Positions 1 through 6,907 of a stretch of 26,801 bases of DNA are shown here, piece after piece. The notes beneath the pieces are model-generated. The model was not told where the DNA came from, did not search any database, and worked only from the letters and a program-made list of their open reading frames with translations. This DNA is from Ga0077555 sp031406575. GTDB lineage: Bacteria; Pseudomonadota; Alphaproteobacteria; Rhizobiales; Hyphomicrobiaceae. Position 1 is the stretch's first letter. Every line of letters starts with the position of its first letter. The position numbers were made by a program, and so were the translations under genes. The stretch lies in NCBI GenBank assembly GCA_031406575.1, contig JANOHP010000172.1, positions 1 through 26,801 on the forward strand, written 5' to 3'.

Positions 1-70
1 CCGCCCGCTTGCTCAAACCCTCGATCTGGACCGCGTATCGAACCTTCAAATAGTCGTCCACGTCAAACAT
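1..70 (-). CDS. istA: IS21-like transposase IstA, N-terminal fragment (runs off the window)
   Basis: An ATG at 70-68 on the minus strand opens a frame of 23 codons before the window ends, beginning MFDVDDYLKVRYAVQIEGLS. This resembles the start of IS21 IstA proteins, where a short segment of the type 'M-x-V-x-x-Y-x-x-(V/I)-R' followed by '(V/I)-E-G-(M/L)-S' leads into the helix-turn-helix that binds the element ends. A purine-rich GGCGGGGG stands immediately before the ATG and can serve as ribosome binding site. The DDE catalytic core is outside the window. The call depends on this short N-terminus together with the terminal repeats beside it. Confidence 0.55.
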   Translation of the reverse strand, partial: MFDVDDYLKVRYAVQIEGLSKRA

Positions 71-181
71 CCCCCGCCCTCGGCCGAACGCGGCACAGGG
101 CTACCAGTTGACGGAGTTTTACTCCGGCGCAACCGACCGACGCGGCTGCCTCACGGAGGGATTATTGCTCCGACGCTTACA
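1..181 (-). mobile_element. Left end of an IS21-family-like insertion sequence (partial)
   Basis: The window opens inside an insertion sequence whose transposase gene reads leftwards off the edge. Read on the minus strand from 181, the proposed end begins TGTAAGCGTCGGAG, matching the 5'-TG/CA-3' ends of the IS21 family. Two related repeats lie in the end region, at about 111-130 and 154-176; each has CGGAG and CTCCG arms around an AT-rich centre. Repeated subterminal motifs of this kind are typical of IS21-type elements. The boundary at 181/182 is supported independently: from 182 the plus strand reads straight into a hydrolase coding frame at its expected HGFG motif. The other end, istB and any target duplication are outside the window, so family membership is inferred. 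Confidence 0.65.
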
Positions 182-915
182 GGTTTGGCTGTGCGCGCAG
201 CGATTGGGACAATCAGGTGGCGCATTTCAAGGGCCGCCACGAGACGGTGGCGGTCGATCTGGGGGCACATGGCACGACGCCTGGCGGCCCGGAGCACGCG
301 CGCATCGATACCCATGGCGCTGACGTGGCCGACCTGCTCAATGCGCTCGATGTGGCGCCCGCCGTTCTGGTCGGCCACAGCATGGGGTGCCGGGTCGTGC
401 TCGAGGCGGCCGCGCGAGCGCCGGGGCGCACGACGGGGATCATCCTGGTCGATGGCAGCCGCTTCGGTGAAGCGGGTTCGACGGGATGGCAGGCCCGCGC
501 CAAGGCGATCGAAGATCAGGGATATGGGAATTTCGTCAAGGCGGCGTTCGACCAGATGTTCGGCCGCGATTACGATCGGGCGAGCGCGCAGTCGATCATC
601 CGCCGCGCCATGGATCGCGACCCGAAGATCGCGGGTCCATTGTTTGTCGACATCGGCCGCTACGACGCCGCAGAGATGGACCGCGTTCTGGGCGCCGTGT
701 CGGTTCCGCTGCTGGCCATTCAGACGACGATGACGAAGCAGGACGGCACCCGCACGTCGATGCTGCACGGGCAGTCGACGCCATATCTGGATGGCCTGCG
801 TGCTCGAGTGAAGGGGGCGCAGATCGAGATCATCCCCGACATCGGCCATTTTCCACAGCTCGAACGCCCCGCCGAGACCAACGCCCTGATGGAGCGGTTC
901 ATCGGCGGGTTGTGA
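182..915 (+). pseudogene. Alpha/beta-hydrolase gene, 5' end removed by the insertion sequence
   Basis: The frame from 182 to the TGA at 913-915 encodes most of an alpha/beta-hydrolase-fold enzyme. It contains the nucleophile elbow GHSMG (codons around 373-387) and a late catalytic-histidine segment DIGHFPQ (around 838-858). The frame stays open into the insertion sequence, and just right of the junction it reads FGCARSDWDNQVAHF, which in family members follows HG in the oxyanion-hole motif HGFG. The first strand and half of that motif are therefore missing. A GTG at 217 could start a 232-aa product, but it would lack the N-terminal strands and is unlikely to fold as an active enzyme. The remaining frame has no stops, so the disruption looks recent. 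The substrate is unknown. Confidence 0.75.
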
Positions 916-979
916 ACCGCGGCCCCGCATCGTGGGTGGGCTCCCGTATCGACAGACACGGGGGCAATCGCCACGCGGG

Positions 980-1147
980 TCATGAGCGAAATTGCTGACT
1001 TTGTAGCGTCAGCGCCATCGTGGTGGCGATGGCGGCGAGGCGATTGAGGCTTTCGGCCGCTTTACGCCGATCACTCTTGCCGCCGGCCTGCAGAAGCTCG
1101 ACCGTCTCCTTGAGGAGACGCTGCATCTCTTCGATATTCTCACCCAT
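980..1147 (-). CDS. Small helical protein of 55 aa, unknown function
   Basis: A short frame starting at ATG 1147 encodes MGENIEEMQRLLKETVELLQ and continues with a basic helix to the end (QSQQFRS). It is rich in Glu, Leu, Lys and Ala with heptad-like Leu/Met spacing, so an all-helical or coiled-coil protein is likely. A GAGCGA lies 4-9 bases before the ATG as a weak ribosome binding site. The frame stays open a further 20 codons upstream to 1207, but those residues look like non-coding translation, so the internal ATG is preferred. It is divergent from the histidine kinase gene and shares its upstream region. I do not recognise a family. The amino acid composition looks like a real protein rather than a shadow frame. 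Confidence 0.5.
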   Translation of the reverse strand: MGENIEEMQRLLKETVELLQAGGKSDRRKAAESLNRLAAIATTMALTLQSQQFRS

Positions 1148-1200
1148 TGTTCGCTCGCGAGTTGTTGCACTCGACTGCCGGCAGCGCACCCCGGCGTCTG

Positions 1201-1225
1201 GGAACATCTAGCACAACGAAGCGTT
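1201..1225 (+). promoter_or_regulatory. EcfG-type (general stress sigma factor) promoter of the hybrid kinase gene
   Basis: GGAAC at 1201-1205 and CGTT at 1222-1225 are separated by exactly 16 bases. This equals the published EcfG consensus GGAAC-N16/17-CGTT of Alphaproteobacteria. Transcription would start near 1232, leaving about 75 bases of leader before the preferred kinase start at 1306. Two further sites with the same spacing occur at 6150-6174 and 21082-21106. Confidence 0.65.
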
Positions 1226-1305
1226 GAGGTGCTGCTTTCCTCTCATCGGTGGAGGACTGGCCGCAAGCGGCGTCGACCCGACTTGCCTCGAGAAGGGTGC
1301 GCACA

Positions 1306-3882
1306 GTGTCGATCAGTTTTCGCATCGATGGGTCGCCGTACGGGCGCAGCTTCTGGATCGCCTCTGCCGTGCTCGTCGTGGCGGCCTTGACCCTTGCCTA
1401 TAGCCTGACTGGACTGATTCAGTCCGAGGAAGTCGATGACCGCAGGCGATCGGCCGTCACTCAGGTCGGCGAGTTGCTGTCGTCGCTGAAGGACGCGGAA
1501 ACAGCAGGCCGCGGATACGTCATTACGGGAGATGCGGAGTTTTTGGAGCCGTATGAGCTCGCTGTTCCAGCCCAAGCACAGTTGCAGACCAATATGCTCG
1601 TGGGTTTCCAAATTCTGGGCGAAGGCCTGCCTGCACGCAGAATCATCGAGCTGTCGCAGCAACGTCTCGCGCTCATCGGGAACATTGTCACATTAGCCCG
1701 ATCCGGCGATCGCGAAGGGGCCGCTCAACTCGTTCGCAGCGGCGACGGCAAAGCCGTGATGGACCAGATCAGGCAAGAAGTCACCACGGTTCAAGCGCGG
1801 CTGAACCGGGCCATTTCGCTCAGCGGTCAGCAGCAGCGGTGGTGGCAGATCATCGTACCAACCCTCATCCTTCTCGCCAGTCTGATGCTCACGATTTGGC
1901 TCGCCCGGCGCGCGACCGTTCGCCAGCAGGCGGCAGAGTTTGCGCGCGCTCAATTGCAGGGCGTGATGGCGAATTCACCGGCAGGGCTGCTGCTCGTCGA
2001 TTCTGCTCTGCGCGTCCGCGAACTCAATCCGGCAGCGGCGCACATGGCGCAAGCGGAAACGGGTGCGCTGATGGGGCGCCACATCCGCGATTTTCCGGTG
2101 CTGTCGGATTGGCCCAGATTGGTTCCCACCCTGCGCTCGGTAATCGATCAAGGGGCTGTGGTTGCCGACGTCGAAATCGATGGGTCGGGCCTCGGCGTTG
2201 AAAATCACCGGTTCATCAGCGCGAACTTCTTCCCCGTCATCGCACCCAATGGCCGGGTGCAGGGGGCTGGCGTCGTGTTCAGTGACGTCACCAGCCGCAA
2301 GCAGGCCGAATTGGCGCTGGCCGCCGCCAAGGACTCCGCCGAAGTCGCCAACAAAGCCAAGAGCCAATTCCTCGCCAACATGAGCCACGAACTGCGCACA
2401 CCGCTCAGTGCGGTCATCGGCTACAGCGAAATGCTCGAAGAGGAAGTGGCGGAACTGGGCCACGACGGGGTGTTGCAGGATCTGGGAAAAATCGGCAGCA
2501 ACGCGCGCCACTTGCTGTCGCTCATCAACACGGTTCTCGACCTGTCGAAAATCGAGGCGGGTCGCATGGAGGTGAATGCGGAAACGTTCCGGGTGAGCGA
2601 ACTCGCGCGTGAAGCTGCCGCCACGGTCAAAGGGCTCATGGGGCGTCGGGGAAATACATTGGAGGTGGCCTGTCCGCCCGATCTCGGCTCGATGCGGTCG
2701 GATCCGGTGAAAGTGCGCCAGTGCCTGTTCAACCTGCTCAGCAACGCGTCGAAATTCACCGAAAACGGCACCGTCACGCTGGCGGTCACGCGGCACCAGA
2801 ATGGCGTCGATCGCGTGATTTTTTCCGTCAGCGATACCGGCATCGGCATGACGCCGGAGCAGCAGACGAAATTGTTCCAGCCTTTCTCGCAAGTCGACGA
2901 CGCCACCACCCGCAAATTCGAGGGCACAGGGCTGGGGCTTTCCATTACGCGGGCATTCGCGGAGTTGCTCGGCGGCGAGGTTTCAGTCGAGAGCGAGGCC
3001 GCAAAAGGCAGCACCTTCCGCCTCGAGTTGCCCGTCGAAGTTCCCGAGCACGCGGCGCCAGACGGCGAGGAGGCAACGGAAGCAGCCGATACGGCGCTCT
3101 CCCCGCAGGAAGAAGGGCGCGATCTCGTCGTGGTGATCGACGATGATCCCAGCGCGCGTGATCTCCTGGCGCGGTTCCTCGCACGCCAAGGCTATGCGGT
3201 GCGTCTGGCGGCCGACGGCGAGACCGGCTTGAAACTGGTGCGCGCCCTGCGACCCGCCGTGGTGCTGTGCGACGTCGAGATGCCCCGTGTCGGCGGGTGG
3301 ACCGTGCTGTCGACGCTGAAGGACGATCCGGACTTGGCGACGATCCCCGTCATCATGGTGACGGTCGTGCAGGAGCGCGCGCTCGGCCTCGCATTGGGTG
3401 CGGACGCCTACCTCAACAAACCTGTCGAATGGCCCAGGCTCAATGCGGTGCTGCAACGCTATCGCAAGGACAGCGATCAGCAGACGGCGCTGATCGTCAG
3501 CACGGACATGGAGATGCGGTATTTCATCCGCCAGCTGCTGTCGGGTGACCAATGGCGCGTGCATATGGCATCGACGGTGGAGGACGCCATCGACCGTATG
3601 CAGGGTACGGCCGTCGATTTGGCGCTGGTAGACATCGAACTGGGCGACAACGGCTTCACGGCCGTGCGCCAGCTCAAGCGCAAGTTGGAAAATCCACAAG
3701 CCGTCGCCTTGGCACCCAACACGCTGTCGGATGCCGATCGCAGCCGGTTGCAGGACTTGGCTGGTCAAGTGGTCGACAAGAACGACGACTGGGAGCGCGA
3801 ACTGATCGAAGAAATCGAACATGTCGTGAAGGCTCGCACGCCATCGCAATCGCAGCCCGCGCACGATACCCCGCAGCTTTGA
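1306..3882 (+). CDS. Hybrid sensor histidine kinase: CHASE3, PAS, HisKA, HATPase, two receiver domains
   Basis: An inner-membrane sensor kinase of 858 aa. In order: first membrane segment (about 15-39), periplasmic CHASE3-like helical sensor (about 41-165), second membrane segment (about 179-200), PAS domain (about 217-331), HisKA with phospho-acceptor H361 in NMSHELRTP, and HATPase_c with N480 (LLSNAS), D510 (SDTGIGM) and GTGLGLS at 540-546. Receiver 1 (about 606-716) has acidic residues at 612-614, D656, T686 and K705. Receiver 2 (about 727-836) keeps D776 but lacks the acidic pair after its first strand. There is no HPt or DNA-binding domain. I chose GTG at 1306 because GAGAAGGG lies 8 bases upstream; GTG at 1297 or 1249 is possible. 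The response regulator gene follows 13 bases downstream, so the two probably form an operon. The signal sensed is unknown. Confidence 0.9.
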   Translation: MSISFRIDGSPYGRSFWIASAVLVVAALTLAYSLTGLIQSEEVDDRRRSAVTQVGELLSSLKDAETAGRGYVITGDAEFLEPYELAVPAQAQLQTNMLVGFQILGEGLPARRIIELSQQRLALIGNIVTLARSGDREGAAQLVRSGDGKAVMDQIRQEVTTVQARLNRAISLSGQQQRWWQIIVPTLILLASLMLTIWLARRATVRQQAAEFARAQLQGVMANSPAGLLLVDSALRVRELNPAAAHMAQAETGALMGRHIRDFPVLSDWPRLVPTLRSVIDQGAVVADVEIDGSGLGVENHRFISANFFPVIAPNGRVQGAGVVFSDVTSRKQAELALAAAKDSAEVANKAKSQFLANMSHELRTPLSAVIGYSEMLEEEVAELGHDGVLQDLGKIGSNARHLLSLINTVLDLSKIEAGRMEVNAETFRVSELAREAAATVKGLMGRRGNTLEVACPPDLGSMRSDPVKVRQCLFNLLSNASKFTENGTVTLAVTRHQNGVDRVIFSVSDTGIGMTPEQQTKLFQPFSQVDDATTRKFEGTGLGLSITRAFAELLGGEVSVESEAAKGSTFRLELPVEVPEHAAPDGEEATEAADTALSPQEEGRDLVVVIDDDPSARDLLARFLARQGYAVRLAADGETGLKLVRALRPAVVLCDVEMPRVGGWTVLSTLKDDPDLATIPVIMVTVVQERALGLALGADAYLNKPVEWPRLNAVLQRYRKDSDQQTALIVSTDMEMRYFIRQLLSGDQWRVHMASTVEDAIDRMQGTAVDLALVDIELGDNGFTAVRQLKRKLENPQAVALAPNTLSDADRSRLQDLAGQVVDKNDDWERELIEEIEHVVKARTPSQSQPAHDTPQL

Positions 3883-3895
3883 GGGAGACGATCAC

Positions 3896-4270
3896 ATGGC
3901 CAGCATTCTGCTCGTCGAGGATCACGAAGAAATCTGGGACTTTCTGTCGCGACGGCTCAAGCGGCGGGGCCACGAAGTAGTCGTTGCGCAAGATGGCGAA
4001 GATGGTCTGGCCAAGGCGCGCAGTCTGCGCCCCGAGGTGGTCCTGCTCGATATGAACCTGCCGATCATGGACGGGTGGACGGTCGCGCAGGCGCTCAAAT
4101 CCGACGCGGAAACCGCACGCATTCCAATCATCGCGTTGACGGCACACGCGATGGCGGGTGATCGCGAGAAGGCAATTCAAGCCGGTTGCGACGACTACCA
4201 TCCCAAGCCGGTGGATTTTTCCAAGCTTCTCGAGCAGATCGACACGGCGCTCGCGGCAAAAGCGACATGA
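3896..4270 (+). CDS. Single-domain CheY-like response regulator, partner of the hybrid kinase
   Basis: A stand-alone receiver domain of 124 aa with no output domain. The acidic pocket is E8/D9, the phospho-acceptor is D52 (LLDMNLP), the switch residue is T82 (ALTAHA) and the conserved lysine is K104 (HPKPVD). The ATG at 3896 has GAGGGAGA about 8 bases upstream. It is 13 bases downstream of the hybrid kinase and should be co-transcribed with it. Family members of this kind either relay phosphate to an HPt protein or act by protein contact. No HPt gene is present nearby, so the downstream step must lie elsewhere. The gene ends 4 bases from the convergent stop of the membrane protein gene; no terminator hairpin was seen between them. 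Confidence 0.9.
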   Translation: MASILLVEDHEEIWDFLSRRLKRRGHEVVVAQDGEDGLAKARSLRPEVVLLDMNLPIMDGWTVAQALKSDAETARIPIIALTAHAMAGDREKAIQAGCDDYHPKPVDFSKLLEQIDTALAAKAT

Positions 4271-4274
4271 CCCG

Positions 4275-6119
4275 TCACGTCGAGGCCGGCACCGAAATCG
4301 GAGTGGGGGGTGCATCCGGTGCCGACCTCGCTGAGTCGGGGAGATCGTCTGCCGCTGCGGCAGCTTCCTTCAAGTTCGTCACCAAAACGTCGGCAGAGAT
4401 GTTCTTGCGCAGCGGCTCGATGCTTGCTGGATCGCGTTCACGCCAGATGCCGACCAGCATGCGGGCACCGGGAATGCGGTGGCGCAACCGGCGCAAAGCC
4501 AAGCGTATGTGCGCCGTGCTGAGCGGGACCAGATAACACACGCACACGAGCTGCGTGCCGCAGCCTTCGATCTTTTCTGCTGCCGTGCGTTCCAGAACGG
4601 TCGACGGCAAAAGACGCACGATGTAGCCCTGTGTCGTCAAAATATGACCCAACATCATCGTCACCGCCTCGTCGAGCCCCGATCGGCCAGCGATGCAGAT
4701 GGCCTCGCCGCGATCTCCCCGGCGCTGGGGGCCCGGTGCGGCCGGAAGCTCATGGAGGAATTCGCGCACCGTGGCAACGATCGCCTCCAGCCGGTCGTCA
4801 TCGAGATTGCCGTTCGTGGCATCGGCTTGCGCCAAGAGTAACCCGGGAAGCGCGACGTCGTCGAAGTAAGCGGCGATACGCTGTTCTTTGACGTAGATTT
4901 CCGCCACTTCGACGGCCTCGCTGGGATCACCTGCCAGCATGCGCTGATAAAACAGTTCCGCAGGCGCCAGAGCTGGTTGATCTCCCAACATGACATCGAG
5001 AAACGCGAGCCGTTCGACGTGGCGGCCGATGACGACCAGACACACCGTTAGCGGAACCGCGAGAATGAGACCGATGGGGCCCCACAGGAACGCCCAGAAC
5101 GTGGCGGCCAGAACAACGGCGACGGACGACAAACCGGTGCTGTGGCCGTAGATCATCGGTTCGATGACGTGGCCGATGATCGGCTCGACGATGATGATGA
5201 GTGCCGCCGTGACAAACAGCATGCTCCAACCGGGGTCGACGATGGCCGCGATCACCAGCGGCGGCGCTGCGCCCAAGAAGGCACCGATATAGGGCACATA
5301 GCGCAGCACGCCGGCGAGGACGCCCCACAAGGCGGGACTCGGAACGCCGATCAGGGCAAGCCCGACGCCGATCACGGCCCCATAAGCCGCATTCACCCCG
5401 AGTTGCGTCAAGAACAGCCGGCTCAGGCGCCGGCCCGCATCATCGATGGCAGCCGTCGTGCGTTGCAAGTCTTGTGTGCCCGCAAGCCGGATCAGCCGGT
5501 TTCGCAAGTCTTCCCGCTGCGCCAGGATGAACGCCGCGAAGATGAGCACGAGACCGAGCGTACCGAGCGGGCCGAGCAAGGGCCCAACGAGCGCCAGCAA
5601 CTGCTCGGGCCCGTTGCGGGCGCGCTCGCGAATTTCAACCGGCATGGGGAGCGTTTCGGCCACCACCTTGGGAGGGGCCGTCACGTCCACCTTCGGACGC
5701 CCCAAGTCTCGACCCAGGTCCGCCAGTACGTCCATCGCCCGGCCGATGTTGCCGACATTGTCTGTCGCCCGCCGGACCAGCGCCACCTTGGCCCGCATCG
5801 TGTCCTGGTAGCGCGGCAGATCGTCGGCGAGCTTGCTCGCCTCGCGCCCGACGACACTGCCGAGGCCGAACACGATGCCCACAGCCGCCAAGAGCACGAT
5901 CACGATGGCGCCGGCGCGCGGCAGCCTCCATTCCTCCAGCCGACGCACGGCGGGCGCCAGGACGAAACTCAACAGCACCGCGAGGGCGACGGGAATGAGC
6001 ACCTCGCGCGCAAGAAACAGCACGGCGACGACAATCAACGCCAGCAATGTCATGGCGAGCGCCGTCACCAGCCCCACCGCGTCGCGCATTTGTTTCGTGG
6101 TGTTGCGTCCGTCGATCAT
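4275..6119 (-). CDS. AI-2E/PerM-family membrane protein with long cytoplasmic C-terminal domain
   Basis: A 614-aa inner-membrane protein. Residues 1-378 form the family core: N-terminal membrane helices (about 13-57 and 69-91), a soluble stretch (about 95-170), then the conserved segments ALWGVLAGVLRYVPYIG (264-279) and GHVIEPMIYGHSTGLS (316-331) with more helices to about 365. Typical members are about 350 aa. The extra part, about 380-600, includes a stretch at 472-560 (ICIAGRSG, then a hydrophobic strand LVCVCYLVPL) that reads like an alternating alpha/beta, B12-binding-like fold. Family members include exporters and ion antiporters, and the substrate cannot be told here. ATG 6119 is chosen over longer starts because GAGGG and an EcfG-type promoter lie directly upstream. 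Confidence 0.85.
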   Translation of the reverse strand: MIDGRNTTKQMRDAVGLVTALAMTLLALIVVAVLFLAREVLIPVALAVLLSFVLAPAVRRLEEWRLPRAGAIVIVLLAAVGIVFGLGSVVGREASKLADDLPRYQDTMRAKVALVRRATDNVGNIGRAMDVLADLGRDLGRPKVDVTAPPKVVAETLPMPVEIRERARNGPEQLLALVGPLLGPLGTLGLVLIFAAFILAQREDLRNRLIRLAGTQDLQRTTAAIDDAGRRLSRLFLTQLGVNAAYGAVIGVGLALIGVPSPALWGVLAGVLRYVPYIGAFLGAAPPLVIAAIVDPGWSMLFVTAALIIIVEPIIGHVIEPMIYGHSTGLSSVAVVLAATFWAFLWGPIGLILAVPLTVCLVVIGRHVERLAFLDVMLGDQPALAPAELFYQRMLAGDPSEAVEVAEIYVKEQRIAAYFDDVALPGLLLAQADATNGNLDDDRLEAIVATVREFLHELPAAPGPQRRGDRGEAICIAGRSGLDEAVTMMLGHILTTQGYIVRLLPSTVLERTAAEKIEGCGTQLVCVCYLVPLSTAHIRLALRRLRHRIPGARMLVGIWRERDPASIEPLRKNISADVLVTNLKEAAAAADDLPDSARSAPDAPPTPISVPAST

Positions 6120-6149
6120 CTGCTCGCTCGCCCTCGCTGACCCCAGGGG

Positions 6150-6174
6150 AACGGGACTGAGACGATCGGGTTCC
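6150..6174 (-). promoter_or_regulatory. EcfG-type promoter of the AI-2E/PerM-family gene
   Basis: On the minus strand GGAAC (6174-6170) and CGTT (6153-6150) are 16 bases apart, a perfect match to the EcfG consensus. The predicted transcript would start near 6143, giving a leader of about 25 bases before the ATG at 6119 with the GAGGG ribosome binding site inside it. The geometry is that of a working promoter. Confidence 0.65.
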
Positions 6175-6207
6175 GTCGGTCGGGAGGCAGGTGGGTGCAG
6201 CTGGCGA

Positions 6208-6831
6208 TCAGGGCGTACCGTTGCGCCCATGCGTGCGATAGCCGGGGCGTTCCGCGAGGCGATCGTAGTAGGCGGAAACGGCTTTCAGTTCGGGCTTTGT
6301 AAATTCGATGGCCTTCCATCGGTTGACGATGAGGCCCACGGGGATGTCGCCGATGGTGAAGGTTGCGCCGGTGATGTAGGGGCCGTTGGCTGCGAGATGG
6401 TCGTCCAGGAGCTGCATCTGCCGGTTCCAGTCGACTTGACCGGACTCGATCATCTTGGGGTCGGAAAACGCCGGCTGCTTGACGACGAGACCCAGGAAGA
6501 CCGGCCGAATGGACGTGTAAATGTCGGTCGCCGCCCAATCCATCCAGGCTTCGAGGGTGGCGCGGGTTTTGATCTCCGTCGGGTAGAGATCGACGCGGCC
6601 GTGCTTGCTCGCCAGATAGCGCACGATGGTGTTGGACTCGCGCAGAACGAAGCCATCATCGTCGATCACCGGCACGACGCCGAAGGGCGAGACTTTCTGG
6701 AAGGCTGGGTCACTGGTCGGCTTGTAGCCGCGGCCCCAATCCTCGCGCTCGAAGGTTTCGCCGACTTCGGCGCACATCCACAACACTTTGCGCACGTTGA
6801 TCGAGTTGGCGCGTCCATAAATCCGCAGCAT
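6208..6831 (-). CDS. Glutathione S-transferase family protein
   Basis: A 207-aa cytosolic GST. The N-terminal thioredoxin-like domain (about 1-80) begins LRIYGRANSINVRKVLW, with S10 in the catalytic position, the cis-proline segment GVVPVIDDDG (51-60) and the glutathione-binding pair E65-S66 (ESNTI). The C-terminal all-helical domain (about 90-207) contains the GATFTIGDIPVG element that caps family members. ATG 6831 is preceded by AGGAG at a spacing of 7 bases. It lies 76 bases downstream of hisZG on the same strand and could be co-transcribed, though there is no functional link to histidine synthesis. The substrate is unknown; many such proteins act in detoxification or reduction of electrophiles. 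Confidence 0.88.
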   Translation of the reverse strand: MLRIYGRANSINVRKVLWMCAEVGETFEREDWGRGYKPTSDPAFQKVSPFGVVPVIDDDGFVLRESNTIVRYLASKHGRVDLYPTEIKTRATLEAWMDWAATDIYTSIRPVFLGLVVKQPAFSDPKMIESGQVDWNRQMQLLDDHLAANGPYITGATFTIGDIPVGLIVNRWKAIEFTKPELKAVSAYYDRLAERPGYRTHGRNGTP

Positions 6832-6907
6832 GGCAAGGCTCCTGATGAGGTCGCGGGGAGTGTAGGCAGCGTGGGCTTGCACGTAAACAGGCGCGACGCG
6901 GTCGCGG

